A DNA stretch of 64,000 nucleotides from Rhizophagus irregularis (GCF_026210795.1 NC_089458.1:1876001-1940000), one strand, 5' to 3'. Shown: positions 1-12,317, numbered from the stretch's first letter. Made by a program: numbers and translations. The notes: generated by a model from the letters alone, not told the origin.

Positions 1-93
1 ATGTCACGAAAACAAGTTGAAGGTTTTCTTGGGGTTTTGGAACGAAGGTGTGATATCTTGAAACAGGTTTTGTCTGAAGATCATGAATGTTGA
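1..93 (+). CDS. 3' end of an unidentified protein-coding gene (partial)
   Basis: An open frame runs from the first base to a TGA at 91-93. It encodes 30 residues with a coding-like, charged, helical composition (for example VEGFLGVLERRCDILKQVL). The first codon is ATG, but the frame is open to the window edge, so the gene or its last exon probably starts upstream. The sequence after the stop falls at once into A/T homopolymers, as expected for a 3' flank in this genome. I do not recognise the family. The heptad-like spacing of leucines suggests a helical or coiled-coil C-terminus. That this is coding is inferred from composition only. Confidence 0.5.
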   Translation: MSRKQVEGFLGVLERRCDILKQVLSEDHEC

Positions 94-1694
94 ATTATAA
101 TAATAATAAAAGGAGTTATTGTGACGGTGTTTGAATTTAGAAAAATTAAGAATAATAATAATAAAAAGAAAAAAAAAAAAAAAAAAGAAAAAAAGAAAAT
201 GAAAAAAATTAGAAAACATGATGTAGATATGTAGATATTTTTTTTTTCCTTTTTTCTTTTTTTAAAGCATATTCACGAACAATTTTTATTTTATTTTTTT
301 TTTTACATATTATTCCATTAGCGAAGCAATTTTTTTTTTTTACTATTTACGTATAAAATATAAATATTATGAAGTTTAAGATTAAAGATTTATACGGTGT
401 ATAGCAAATTATTATTTTTTTTAAAAAACTTGTATGTCTTTTTTTTATAAATTTATACTTGCATTTTTTTCTTCCCTTCTTGATTGTAAATTTTTTTTTC
501 CTTTCCAAATATATCAATTTAATGCTTAAGTTAAACAAATCATTCTTAAATTTGTTCATTTTAAGCATTTTGAATTCACTTTTTTTTCTTTTCTTTTTCT
601 TTTTGCATGTAGTTATTTTCTTTTCTTTTCAGTATACAAATTATATAAATCAAATTCATTTTTTTCCTTTCTCCCACACCACCACATCATCACTTTTACT
701 TGTTGATGTAAATTTCAACCAAAAAATACTAAAATACAAAGTAAATATAATTCTCAAAAAAAGATGAAAATTTTAAGTTATTTAATTGAAAGCTTTTTTC
801 CAAGTGAAAATATTATCGTGAATAAACCACGTGAAGTTGTATAAAATTAATACATAAATTAAGTTTAAGTAAAATTTAAATAATTCCGGTCATAATTTTA
901 TTATAACCAACTTGAACAAATTAAACGAAGATTTACTATAATCCAAAAGATTTACGTGATTTCTGATATTAAAAAAACAACTTTCAATTTTTTTTATTTT
1001 AAAAATTGAAAAACTTCGTTTTTTTTACTTTTACAGGATATACATTAATCAATATTACAATATTAAATCCAGCCTACTCAAATTCTGATTAAGTACCATT
1101 ATTTACGTATATATGGATTTTAAAGTTAAAATTAGAAGTAAAAGATTATTAGGATTGAATATATCTTTTTTTTTTTTAATTGTTGTATAAACTTTGTTTT
1201 TTAAATAATAAAATTAAAATTATATAAATTATTAAATAAAACTAAAATATTATTAAATTGCAAAACAGTTTAAATGATATTTTATCTAATAACCAATATT
1301 TATAATAATTATACTATTATATATATATTATAGTATTTTTATTTTTCCTTTACAACTTTTTTTTACATTTTTTTTTTATATTTATATATTAAAAAGTAAA
1401 AGAAATAAGAAATTATATATTTAGTTTTTTTAATAATATTTATATTTTTATATTTTAAATAATTTGAAAATAATTATAAGCTATTGTACTTTGCAATATT
1501 TAATTTTACAATTATTAATCAATAATATCAAATAATTAACAAAGATTTGGCTATATAGTAATTAAATCTGTTAAATCAGAATGCTAAAATTAGCTGTTAG
1601 TTAATAATTATAATATCTATCTAAAGTTACTGGAAAAATTAAAGGGTTTTGATAAGTTGGCAAAATGCTGAAATAGTAAAACTAAAGCTCTAAT
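94..1694. other. Intergenic A/T-rich DNA, no gene seen
   Basis: Long A and T homopolymers and TA-rich DNA. Short open frames here are low-complexity F/L/I or K/N strings, which is what such composition gives by chance. I see no RNA gene, TIR or coding relic. Confidence 0.6.
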
Positions 1695-2185
1695 TGGTCT
1701 GGTTTTAATCTGGCAATTTGGACTGAAAATTAGGATTGGTTCAGTCTGAATTGATATTTCAACCCAAACCAAAATATTTGGTCTAATCTGATCCAGTCCT
1801 AGATTATAAATTTAACCTGAACTGAATTAAACAGGTTGGGACTGAACTGGATCAAGTAATTGTTTTTGCAATAATTTTATATTAAAACCATTGTAGTTGT
1901 TTAATTATTAAATAAAAAAATGTTGAAAATATTTTTTCAAAATAATTTAATTAAAATATATTTTTGCAATATTATTTTAAAATATTTTTCAAAGTAATTA
2001 TAATTAAAAAATATTTTTGCAATATTTTTTATTATAGAACCAGATCAGACTGAATTAAATAATTGATCCGGTCTAATCCTAGATTATCTTTTAACATAAT
2101 TTGAATTAGATTAAAATGAAGCAATTTTTTTGGTCTAGTCCTGAATTACTTTTCAATCTGAACCAATCTGGACTATTTAAATAAA
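1695..2185. repeat. Clustered CTGATCCAGTC/CTGAACC motifs, possible hAT-like element ends
   Basis: Two clusters (about 1695-1850 and 2040-2180) are filled with variants of GTCTAATCTGATCCAGTCCT, AACCTGAACTGAA and their complements, separated by A/T DNA. The phrase TAATCYNATCCNGTC(C)TAGATTAT occurs on both sides. Dense short motifs in both orientations are the subterminal style of the better supported hAT ends at 11.35, 12.4 and 37.03 kb. No clear TIR pair or 8-bp duplication could be placed, so element identity is inference. Confidence 0.4.
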
Positions 2186-3090
2186 ACTTTAAGTGAAATT
2201 TTGGCAAAATTATATGGTTTATTAAAAAATTGGCAAAATTAGATCTAATATTTTGTAAAATTTTAATTAGTAGTTGCAAATAAATTATTAAGCCACTTGG
2301 AATAATTGTCAAATCAGTTTTATTTTTATAAAATCTTTGCTTAACTATATTAGTTTATATATAAAAAAAATATGAAATATTATATATTAATCAGACAATA
2401 ATTTTTAGTTAAGTATTATAGTTTTCCAATAATCAATTTTTTTATCCTAAAAGCATAATTTAATTTGATTGAATGTTTTATTATATAATATTTTAATATG
2501 AGTAATTAAGTTCTATTTATTTGTTAATATATAAAAGTATTAGGGTAGATTTACATGTGAAAAGATATGAAGATTTCATTTTGCATGTGCCTTTATAAAA
2601 CTCTTAGCATCATATAATAATATTAATTATGCCTCATACCTCCTTATCTTTTTTCCAGCAAAATATAAACCATGTAAGAGTATGTGGAAGTTCAGCCAAC
2701 TTTCTGCAAAAAAGCTTTTCTGTAAAATAACGTAAAATAAGGTATGTATATGTTTTAAATTATGTATATATAGAAGGATTCCTCTGGGACTAAAGATGTA
2801 GTATGTAATTGATAATTACTACCTTATGTTGTAATAGTAAAAGTTGCAATCTATTACTACTTTTAAAGTTAAAGTGTTTTAATATTACAATACTTATGAT
2901 TATTCAAAAATTTTCTTTTTGAAAAATAAAAATTACAAAAATAAGATTTTATAGAATAAATATTATCATAAAAAGAAATAATTAATATATTATAATACAT
3001 ATTTGTATAATTAAAAATAATTACAATACTATATAATAATTACAATACTAATAGTATTATAATAATACTATATAATAATTATAATATTGT
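2186..3090. other. Intergenic A/T-rich DNA, no gene seen
   Basis: A/T-rich DNA without a supported gene. A short phrase CTGGGACTRA occurs at about 2786 and again at 3691, flanking the TIR element between them. This may mark an older, larger inverted element. Confidence 0.5.
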
Positions 3091-3649
3091 GTTGCAATTA
3101 CAACAAAAGTGTTGTATGTATGTTGTGCGTCAAGTGTCGATTTGCGTCAGATGCAGCTGACGTGCGTCAGATGTAAATTGATACTTGACGCGCGTCACTT
3201 GAATCACACAATAAAGTTCTCCTATAGTAAAAAAATTTTTTTTACTAATAAAATTATTTTTTATTACGTAAGTAAATTTGTTTGTTACAATAAATTACAC
3301 ATACTATTGCGAAATTTTATGGCTATTTAATCTATGTTTAATTAAATATTGTAAATTTACTTGAAAAAACTTATAATTTATTAATATTTTGAATGAAGTG
3401 TTTTCCATGAAACTGAGTCTAATCAATTTAATATTACAGGGTTACATATTTTTTAACAAGATTAATAAACTTATTTAATAAAGAAATTTAGTTTAAGTTT
3501 GAAAATTTTAATTTAATTATAACTTAATTTTGCATATTTTATATCACAAGTGACGCGCGTCAGGTATCAATCTACGTCTGACGCACGTCGGCTGCATCTG
3601 ACGCAAATTGACACTTGACGCACAACATGTATGTTGTAATAGTTGCAAC
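3091..3649. mobile_element. MITE with about 105-bp G+C-richer terminal inverted repeats
   Basis: The left arm (about 3091-3201) and right arm (about 3546-3649) are inverted copies. Both carry the unusual phrases TTGTGCGTCAAGTGTC, TTTGCGTCAGATGCAGC and TTGATAC.TGACGCGCGTCACTTG. The ends are GTTGCAA on both sides. The roughly 340-bp centre is plain A/T DNA with no open frame. A TIR pair with a non-coding centre is a MITE layout. The repeated RCGTCA hexamer inside the arms resembles a CREB/ATF-type site and could be a transposase binding site. No target duplication could be assigned, so the superfamily is unknown. Confidence 0.7.
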
Positions 3650-3734
3650 CTTATAACCTTCTAAAAATAATTATATATCACATCTTTATCTGGGACTGAG
3701 TGAATTTTCTCACTATGTGCTTTGTATTTAGGAA

Positions 3735-4010
3735 ACAAAAAAATGGCCAATATTATTGATTTCAGGTTTAAAGTCCATAATAAATCAGATGATAAAATTT
3801 TTATGATCAAAATAGTCTAGTAAATATTAGTCAAAGATGTCATACCCATTATTAAAAAAGAAATGGCAACATAAAATAAGCAGGTTTCTGATGATATTAA
3901 GTTTTATGTGGATGATTCAAGAGGGACGGCAAAAGCATTAGAATAAAATGATATAATTTCTAAGTATTTCAATATTGATCACATTGAAGAGGGTCTTATC
4001 ATCAGTAGTT
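3735..4010 (+). pseudogene. Decayed coding fragment, possibly N-terminal part of the 5640-8100 relic
   Basis: Broken frames read as protein rather than chance sequence: VHNKSDDKIFMIKIV, VIPIIKKEMAT and ISKYFNIDHIEEGLI, separated by stops. The last phrase resembles the end of ubiquitin-like header domains of Crinkler-like fungal proteins, where a 'dYF...p..hIHi' pattern is common; this is from memory and weak. It lies upstream of the SAM-domain relic in the same orientation, separated by an inserted repeat cluster, so both could be pieces of one dead gene. Confidence 0.3.
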
Positions 4011-4422
4011 AGGTTTTTTTATCTATTTTCATTATCACGTAGTCGTTATACGTAATTTTATTGATTATTACTGACAAATTCCGCAACTATTTTATTTTAT
4101 AAATAAAGTATTATTATTTTATGAGAAGCAGGTCATGTATAATAATGTAATTGTTTATGCAATATAAAAATCTATATTAATACTTGCATTTTTTTCTGGA
4201 TGTAACACTATTTTATATCTAAGCTAATAATTCTATAAAAATGTAACATTATGTTTACCTCAATAGCTGAACACGACTCTTAGAGGCGTGCCAGAAATCT
4301 GCTGATTTCTCTTAATTAGTAGCCTTAACCCTTCACTCCTACCTGATTGAAATCTGATTGGCTAAAAAAATTATTACTATTAAATATTAAATATTATATA
4401 TAATAATTAGTTTTATATAATT

Positions 4423-5482
4423 ATCTTGGCTTCTAGTGATTCAATTTGAACAAACTTTTTTTTGTTTTGTAAAGCTAGATTTATAGAACTAAATAAGAGC
4501 TATAAATTAAAAAAAAAGTTTATTAAAATTGGATCACTAGAAGTCAAGATAATTACATTATAATAATTATTATCCCTTAAACGGTAGAAAACATTGCTGC
4601 AAATTTGCCTGCAATTTTACCGAAAATTCAGTTCTCATCTAATTTTATGAAAAATGAAGTTATTCTAATAAAATTTTTTTTCGCAAAGAGCTTAAATCAT
4701 AATTTATGTGACAATAATCATTATTTATTAATTACATATTATAAGATTGAAGATTGACCATTGGTTAAAAGTTATATTTTTTAAATGACAAAAAATTTCA
4801 AAAAATTTGCATTTAACTTTGACGATCTCATTAGGATTTGATTGCAGCTATATTAAAGCTTAGTTGAATATGTAGAAATTTCTATGATGAACAACTTTTG
4901 TTATGATGATTTTTAATATTTAGAAGTGGCATTTTGACTTTACATAGAACCCTAAAAAAAGAATTATTTTTGTGAACTTGTAAAAAATGCATAAAGTTAA
5001 ATTTTATCATCTCTATTTTGTTCATTAGAGTGTGAAGTTTCATAATAAAAATAAAAAAATATATTAAAATGCTTTGTAATGAAGCAGAATATTATAGTAA
5101 AGAAAATTAATTTATTATATAAAAATTCTGATGTTATTTTTTTGAGGTTAATTTGCACTAATTTCGGTGATTAGCAGTTATTAACTACATATCAAAACCA
5201 TACAATTGATGCTAAAAATGTAGATCAATATAGCTGCGGAATTATAGGATAATCCAAATCATATTGACAAACTTTATATTTGGATATAAATTTATTTTGA
5301 AAAATTGCAGGCAAATTTGCTGGCAAAACTGTTTAAGGGATAATGTAAATACAAATATCTTGGCTTCTAGTAATTTAATTTGAACAAATTTTTTTTTGTT
5401 TTGTAAAGCTAGATTTGTAGAGCTAAATGAGAGCTATAAATTAAAAAAAGTTTATTAAAATTGGATCACTAGAAGTCAAGAT
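4423..5482. mobile_element. TA-flanked TIR element between two copies of a palindromic repeat
   Basis: The inner element (4573-5340) has the inverted ends TCCCTTAAAC.GT and shared subterminal phrases (GCAAATTTGCCTGCAATTTT), flanked by TA on each side. It sits between two near-identical 125-130 bp palindromes (4423-4550 and 5357-5482). Each palindrome begins ATCTTGGCTTCTAGTRATT and ends with the complement GATCACTAGAAGTCAAGAT around a T/A-rich loop. Outside them, GGCGTGCCAGAAATC at 4284 and its complement near 5606 form another inverted pair, so this may be a nest of three elements. There is no coding sequence. Confidence 0.6.
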
Positions 5483-5639
5483 AATTGCATTATAATAATT
5501 ATATAAAAATAATACTTTTAAATATATAAATGTCACATGATATATATAAACTTGATCTGAAGCTTGACTCCTTCTACCTCCTTTCAAATCAGCTGATTTC
5601 TGGCATGCCCCTTTATACTTAGTTGAGAACTGGATACAG

Positions 5640-8100
5640 AAACCCTTATCAATTTTTTGAAAGAGCAGAACCTTAAGTTCAATGATGATGACTTCATAGG
5701 AAAAAAATCACTGATCAAAACTTACTTGATATGACAGAAGAAAGGTTTAAGAGATGTAGGTTGAAAATGGGATCAGCTATGAGACTTGCAAAAGAGGTCC
5801 AGACCTTTAAAGAAAAGCTGAAGCATGTGTTTTTCTCGTATAAGAATTTGAAGGAGATGTTAACGAAATACGGTATTAATGGCAACGGTATAAGTACTAT
5901 TTATTAATTTCTGCTGGTAAGTTTATTAAGCACCACATAGTCTTATAATTTATATGCAAATCACTAATTTCATACAACCTTTTAGTGACCTACAAATTCA
6001 AAAATGATGATGAAGAATTGGTTCAGTGTATAAAGAAAGTAAAGCATAAGTTGGAAAATATGGAAACTATGCTTGCGAATAGTAATAAAGTCATGCGTTG
6101 CGAGAAGACCCCACTTACTTATAAGATAGGTCACCCCTAAATCTAAGGTAAAAATCATATATAAAATTCTTTGCAGATTCTACTATAAAAAAAAATTTTA
6201 TATTACATTGTTATAATTTTTTTCCTTTTTAGCTAACATATGGGCTGATTTGTTTACTCTGCATTAAAAAGAGTTATTGATTGATTTTCACAATTTTTGT
6301 TACTCAAAATTGTTTTGTAATACCAAAAAATCATCTGATTGATGATCACTTGACTAAATAATAAGTTGAAACTTAAATTATTAAATGTAAAAGAGCTGTG
6401 AAAAAACCCATTTCACTAATAAAAAACCCATTTCTCATATATATGGAATTTTTAACATATATTATTAAAAAGTAAGTATATTTTAATAAAAAATAAAGTA
6501 AAATAAAAATTTATATAGCCTTAGTAGCTATAAATGTTTATAAAAGTATAATAAAAATATCATATAAAAGATGGTATCATAATAGATATTTTCAAACAAT
6601 AAAAACAATTATTTTATGTTGGAGTTTGTATTACCATCTTTAAACGTAAATATATCAAGATTCACTGATCCGTTTTCTATAATTTTAGGCTCGTTGGAAA
6701 GCCCTTATTCTGGACTTTATAGGCGAAAAAAGAGCTCGCCAATTGAATCATTAGATCTGGAGATATTTACGTTTAAAGTTGAGGTACGAACCTTTTAGCA
6801 TGCTTAAATGCAAATATCTTGGGATCCACTGATCTATTTTGTATAAATTTAGGCTCTTTGGAAAGCCCTTAATCTGGTCTATATGAACAAAAAAAGAGCT
6901 TGCCGATTGGATTACTGGATCTGGAGATATTTACGTTTTAAGTTGAGATATAAATTTTTAACATATATAGTAAGTGCCAAGAATTATATTAATTTAAAAG
7001 AAATATTCACCAAATTATAGTATAATAACATTAAATAAAAATTTTTTAATACTCATTCCCAATTTACTGTATATTATATAGTATTTTGTGTAATAAAAAT
7101 GTAATAAAATTAATATTTTAATTAAAGATAGACAAATCAGCCTATATGATTAACCAATAGAATTTAAGAAAAAAGTAAGATAAAAACTATTAGTAAAGGG
7201 CTAATTTTTTACGGTGACCTTTATTATAAGTAAGCAGGATCCTGTTGCAAGTATATCTCAGTCATTCTTTATGCTTCACTCTATATCATCAAAAAAATAA
7301 CAGATAAAAAGCTTACTTTAATTCCTTAACTTGAAATTGTTGGAGAAGAAAGTACTAGTCAGGTTGGCTACACAATCAAAGTCATTGAGAAACTTCTTTG
7401 CATCATGGAAGGAAAGGTACATCAAATGGTTATAGGTTTCACTTAGAATCTAGTTCAGTAAAAATGCTCTCCAATTTAATAAAAAGAATAGAAAACATAA
7501 ATCAAGCGAAGTATTTAGAAAAGATTTTGACTATATTTACGAGATCATTACAATAGCCTTAGAATGATATTTTATTCTTTTTACCTCAGATGGGATATCA
7601 AGCACAAGCAAGAATCCCCTCAATATTCGAGTTTCAGAATTTACTTTGAAGGAAGGATCAGAGGAAAAAAAGAATTTGTATAAAAATGTGAAGCGGGTTA
7701 TGAAGGTCATCGTTAGATTGTTAAAGGATAGGCTAAAGTGCGTGGATGAAAAACCTGATAGGAAGAGGGCTAGAATAGAAGGATATCATTCAAAAAAATA
7801 ATTATATAGTCACTAGCCTAGATATTATGTATCACAGGTATAGTTCTGAACATTTGTATTTATTTTTTGCATGTATTAATAAAGTGATTTTACATTTGCA
7901 CATAATATTAAATAATTCTTTCGTATATGAAAATATTATCTATTATAACATCTGAGTTTGAAGTATTTATCACTGAGCTTAAGACTAAGAAAACTGATAA
8001 GAAAGCTAGGCTCACCAAGCTTGAAGCTAGAATTTTAAAACTAGAGCAGGATCACGCATAAAGAAAAGCTAAGAAAAATCGCAAATTTCAGTAACCTAGG
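5640..8100 (+). pseudogene. Decayed SAM-domain family gene with a PD-(D/E)XK-like C-terminal region
   Basis: Several plus-strand blocks read as one dead protein. 5648-5908: a SAM-like helical segment (INFLKEQNLKFNDDDF ... MTEERFKRCRLKMGSAMRLA) followed by FFSYKNLKEMLTKYGINGNG. 5985-6160: YKFKNDDEELVQCIKKVKHK. 7325-7801: LEIVGEESTSQVGYTIKVIE, IMEGKVHQMVIGFT, then DFDYIYEIITIALE, YFILFTSDGISSTSK and LYKNVKRVMKVIVRLLKD, ending RARIEGYHSKK and TAA. 7960-8095: a coiled coil rich in K/E/L. TAG replaces a likely Gln codon after IGFT, and TGA replaces a likely Trp before YFILF. The order matches a large Rhizophagus family that I recall, in which 'MEGK' is an ExK motif of a nuclease-like fold; that assignment is from memory. 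A palindromic repeat has inserted at 6640-6960. Confidence 0.6.
6640..6960. repeat. Pair of fold-back repeats with GATCCACTGATC/ATTACTGGATC cores
   Basis: Two related units (about 6640-6790 and 6815-6960) each run from AATAT.T.R.GATYCACTGATC through GGAAAGCCCTTA to GGATYA.T.GATCTGGAGATATT. The two ends of each unit are imperfect inverted copies. They belong to the same loose family as the palindromes at 4.4, 5.4, 9.1, 37.3, 54.1 and 55.2 kb. Confidence 0.5.
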
Positions 8101-9045
8101 TTGATACAGATGGTTAAATTAGCCATCTGTTCAAAAATATGTTAAAAAACTATGTTCTCATTGAATATGAGCCATCAGCATGTATTCTGACTATAAATCG
8201 ATTTGCATGTATATAAACTCAGATTATTATTATATCAGTAAAAACATTTCTTACAGTGACAATTGATAAAATAGCAAATAGTGTGAAAATAATTTGATTT
8301 AGATGCATTACAAAAACTTGTATAGCTATGTACTGTATATATTTTATACATGTATGGTAATTAAGAATAAATTTATACTATCATATATCATTGATTTATA
8401 TGATCCATTAAGCATTTTAAGATCCAGTCAGAGAATAATATTCTGAGATTGAGAAAGTTTAAACTTGAGATTACTTTATATTTTCTGACCATTATTACTA
8501 CAACTGTAATCAAGAGAAAATAACTTTCTGATGCTGATGTATAACTTGCAAAACGAAAAAATTTTTTATTGATACCCAAATTCCAATACAAATCCAGAAT
8601 AATAGAAATATATTGTGAGAAATAAATGATGAAATATGAAATTGCTTGATATATTTCATTCTTTGATTTTACGTTACCCACAAACATACCAATAACAATG
8701 GCAAAGATGACTGTATTTCTAAGTAGTTTTATGACAATACTCTATTAAATAAGATATAAAAAATTGAGAATATATAAAATCTATAGCATATGGGCCGATT
8801 CTTGGAATCTATTTTTTTACACAAAAATAATTTTATTAAAGCAAATATAAATTATCATTTATATAAGAATAATAAATTTATACTAGATAATGCAAAAAAA
8901 ACTAATTAATTATATAATTTTTAATTTTTTTTTAATATAAGATATCATTAAAATTTAAAAGATCAAATATAACTCTCATGACAAAATCATTGATAATTCT
9001 TTGTAGAAATAAGCTATACAAATAAATTTACATTCATTTGAAAGA
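8101..9045. other. No supported gene
   Basis: A/T-rich DNA. An open frame of 99 codons on the minus strand (8388-8687) has hydrophobic low-complexity content and no recognisable motif; I do not call it a gene. Confidence 0.5.
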
Positions 9046-9560
9046 GAAAATCGAGATCTATCTAATGAATCTAAAATCAAGTGAATTGAATCACTAGTTG
9101 TTCAGTAGTCACGTTCAGTATATTTATTGAATTTTATCTAAATTTGATCATTAATTACTTTACATGTAGTGATTCAATTTGAATGATCTTTGCTCCCTAA
9201 GGTGATGCCAACCTTTATCTTTAAAATAAATTTAAAATAATTCGTTTAATATATGTAGATGTTTAGGAATCATCAATTATATTATTAATATAAAATTTTA
9301 TAAGTTTGATAAAATCTGATATAAAAAAATTTATTAAATACCTGTAGATGCAAGCTACACGAATGAAATTATATTCATTTGAAAGAGAAAATTGAGGTCT
9401 ATCTAATAAGCCTAAAATCGAATGAATTGAATCACTGGATTGTGAATAATTATGTCTAATATATTTATTTTTAATTTTTAAATTTGATTTGACTTTGATC
9501 GTTAATTACGCCTCATCCAGTGATCCAATTTTCCTGATCTTTGATTCTTACGATAGAGCA
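9046..9560. repeat. Fold-back repeat family, two units around GAATTGAATCACTRG
   Basis: About 9046-9205 and 9355-9555 share the phrases CATTTGAAAGAGAAAATYGAG, CTATCTAATRARYCTAAAATC and GAATTGAATCACT, followed by the complementary GTGATYCAATTT and a second half with TTAATTACTTTACAT. Each unit has inverted-repeat character. There is no coding sequence. This is another member of the GATCACT-core palindrome family. Confidence 0.45.
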
Positions 9561-10369
9561 AATTCTCAGCTTTCAAATGAATGTAAAATGATGACGTTAG
9601 CATATCTCCAGGAATAATAATGCACGATTTTGTCACCTGCATAAAGTCCGATCTGAAAATTTTATTTCTTACCAAAAAATGCTTTCATAAGAGAATCCCA
9701 AATTCTTTTACTTTATTTAAAAGATTTTATTTGCCATTTAAGGATTTTAGTAGAATAAATCTAATAAAATAATTTTAAAAGATAAAAAACAAATATATAA
9801 TTAGTTATTTTGAAAAAAAAAGAATATCTTATTATTCATTTTACAACTATTTTACATCATAATTATTTTTTATTTGCATGTATTTTTTACAAAAAAAAAA
9901 AATAAATTAAAGCTAAAAATTATGAAAAAATATGTCTTATCTATGTATATAAAATATTAAGTTTTTCTTTTACTTACCACTTAAAAATAACTGCTATATT
10001 TGCTTATAAACTTTTTTGTCATATTTAATAAAAGTGAATAGAAAAATGATGGAAAAGTGATGGGCAGTGATGGGGAAAAAGAAGTGGTTATTACCATTAT
10101 TTTTGAATATTGATTAAAAAATTTTTTTTTATTTTTTATTAAATCTGAATTACGTAAATATGTAACACATATTTAATTTAGATTTGTGTAATGTTAATCT
10201 TACTAAAATATTAAATTTTTATAAAAATCTTAATTTAGACTAATTCCAAAAATCGGCATATATGGGTTATTTAAGTAAAAAATCTCTGTGATGAATATAA
10301 ATAAAAGCAAATTATAGAAAAATAAAACAAATCATATTCCTTTCCTACAAGCTCTCAAATTTTGTTCTC
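9561..10369. other. No supported gene
   Basis: A/T-rich spacer. I see no open frame, RNA gene or clear repeat. Confidence 0.5.
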
Positions 10370-10600
10370 AGATTGATTTTAAATAAGCTACTTTGTCTTC
10401 ATTATTATTAAGATTATTGTAAAATACATGCGAAAATTTAGTCAAATTATCAAGAGTTCTTTGTAAATCATCTGATAAATCTGATCCAGTTGAATCATCT
10501 GATAGTCCAATTGGAACAGGTGTTTTTTCAGAACTTTTTACATTTTTATTTGCATTAGTTGCAGAACCTTTCTCTAATTGTATATCTGAAATGATAGAAT
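10370..10600 (-). pseudogene. Coding fragment of an unidentified multicopy protein
   Basis: Read on the minus strand, this gives a clean stretch: SDIQLEKGSATNANKNVKSS, then KTPVPIGLSDDSTGSDLSDD and LQRTLDNLTKF, with a following EDKVAYLKSI in another frame. Acidic, Ser/Thr-rich linkers ending in a helical stretch of this type are familiar from Rhizophagus multigene families, but I cannot name a function. No start or splice signals complete it, and it is isolated. It is treated as a broken exon. Confidence 0.4.
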
Positions 10601-11047
10601 ATTGTTATTAACAAATTAAATAAACTTTATACATTCCCTAGATCTTACCATTCATATTGTTTAATTAAAAATATTATATTAGAGTTAGCTTATAAATTTT
10701 TATGTTAAGCCAAGTTGAATAAATTTAATTTTACTTGACTAATTGGCTTATAAGATACTGAAATATATGATTAAGGTTAATGTTAAAGAAGTGAGAAGGA
10801 AGTGATTGATTTTTTTAAATTAACAGAGAAATGCATATCATTATATATTATATCATATAATTGTAGTTTAAGATACTTTTATTTTTAGATTTGGGAATAC
10901 AATAGTCTAATCAATAGTCATATGAAACTGACTAGTGAATAGGGGGCTTAAGGGCTATATGATATGTGAATCTTGCATTATTTTTTTTCATGTTATTTAA
11001 AATGGAATTTGAGCCTGCCTTAATACAATTGAATATAATTTCTCATT

Positions 11048-11205
11048 TAAAAAAAAGGTGATGGGTAAAAGATCATTGAGACTCGAGGCAAGGAATGCTA
11101 AACTTATAGAAAAAGTTGCGAAATTGGAAAAGAAGCAGTTGGAGAATATAGTAATAAAAAACTTATTATATGCATTATGCGTAAATGCTTCTGGCCAAGT
11201 ATCAT
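11048..11205 (+). pseudogene. Broken exon with a short coiled coil, upstream piece of a gene split by the TE nest
   Basis: From ATG near 11060 the frame reads GKRSLRLEARNAKLIEKVAK followed by LEKKQLENI, a short basic coiled coil like that at 7960-8095. It ends in a stop soon after. Coding-like sequence resumes at 18640 on the same strand, directly after the nested transposons (11263-18576). The simplest reading is that one gene was split by the insertions. No complete protein can be built. Confidence 0.4.
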
Positions 11206-11349
11206 GAAAAACATAATCATATCAATAAAACAGGGTATAGATATTTTTTCCAGCAATCTATACATGCTGCCCAAATTATTTTAGGATGCCATAATTATAA
11301 TTTGGGATGTTGTAATTCATTCAGTTTATATATAATTTACTATGTAAAG

Positions 11350-12317
11350 TAGAGTTCCGAATAGGTTGACCAAATTCAGGTAACCTGACAGGTTGATCTG
11401 AATTTATCAGTTCAGGTTTAGCAATTGCAATTCAGCATCAGTTCAGGTTGTAACATCAATATAACCTGAATGACCTGTTGACCTGAAACTATGATTTTAT
11501 ATAGTATAAGTAAGTTATGGTATTATAATTCACTTTTTATATTGATTTTATATAATAAAAGTGAGTTGTGATATTGGAATTCACTTTTTTATATTGATTT
11601 TATATAATAAAAGTGAGTTGTGATATCAGAATTTACTTTCTTATATTAATTCTATATATAATAAAAAGTGAATTGCGGTATTGGAATTCACTTTTATATA
11701 TTGATTTTATATATAAAAAGTGAATTGCGGTATTGGAATTCACTTTTATATATTGATTTTATATATAAAAAGTGAATTGCGGTATCGGAATTCACTTTTA
11801 TATATTGATTTTATATATAAAAAGTGAATTGCGGTATCGGAATTCACTTTTATATATTGATTTTATATACAAAAAGTGAATTGCGGTATCAGAATTCACT
11901 TTTATATATTGATTTTATATAAAAAAAGTGAATCGCGGTATTGGAATTCACTTTTTTATATTGATTTTATATAAAAACAGTATCAGAATTCACTTTTTTA
12001 TGTTGATTTTATATAAAAAAAGTGAATCGCGGTATCAGAATTCATTGATTTTATATAAAAAAAAGTTAGTTGCGGTATTGTGATTCACCTTTTTATATGA
12101 TTTTAATATAAAAAAATGAATCGCAATATTTCAAAAAAGAATGGTTTGTACCATTTTTTTTGATATTTTAATAAAAATCCTGAAAATTTTCAGGTTTCAG
12201 TTCAGGTTAGGTTAAACAGATAATCTGATATAATCTGACCTGACCTGACCTGAAAAATTTCAGGTCAGGTTTATCAATTAACCTGACTCCGACTTCCCAT
12301 TCCCATTCAGAACTCTA
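11350..12317. mobile_element. Non-autonomous hAT element (968 bp) with perfect 8-bp target duplication
   Basis: The ends are TAGAGTTCCGAATAGG and, on the other strand, TAGAGTTCTGAATGGG. The 8-bp direct repeat ATGTAAAG lies immediately outside both ends (11342-11349 and 12318-12325). An 8-bp duplication with TAGNG-type ends is diagnostic of the hAT superfamily. Both subterminal regions (11360-11480 and 12180-12290) are packed with CAGGTCAGGT/ACCTGACCTGA motifs, which are likely transposase binding sites. The centre is a tandem array with no coding sequence, so it must be mobilised in trans. A second, inverted copy begins at 19547. Confidence 0.88.
11495..12115. repeat. Tandem array, 52-54 bp period, of a palindromic unit
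   Basis: About eleven copies of a unit reading GTGAATTGCGGTATYGGAAT, then TCACTTTTATATATTGATTT and TATATAAAAA. Each unit contains GTGAATT...AATTCAC, so each can form a hairpin. Units drift toward the right end (GTGAATCGC, TCAGAATTC). The same units, in the other orientation, occur at 19740-19985 and 36814-36990. Confidence 0.85.

Noticed and set aside
8388-8687. 99-codon minus-strand frame
   Set aside because: A/T-driven composition, no recognisable motif, no coding relic on either side in the same frame.
11495-12115. CRISPR-like regular repeat spacing
   Set aside because: Repeats are contiguous 52-54 bp units without unique spacers, and the context is a eukaryotic hAT MITE.
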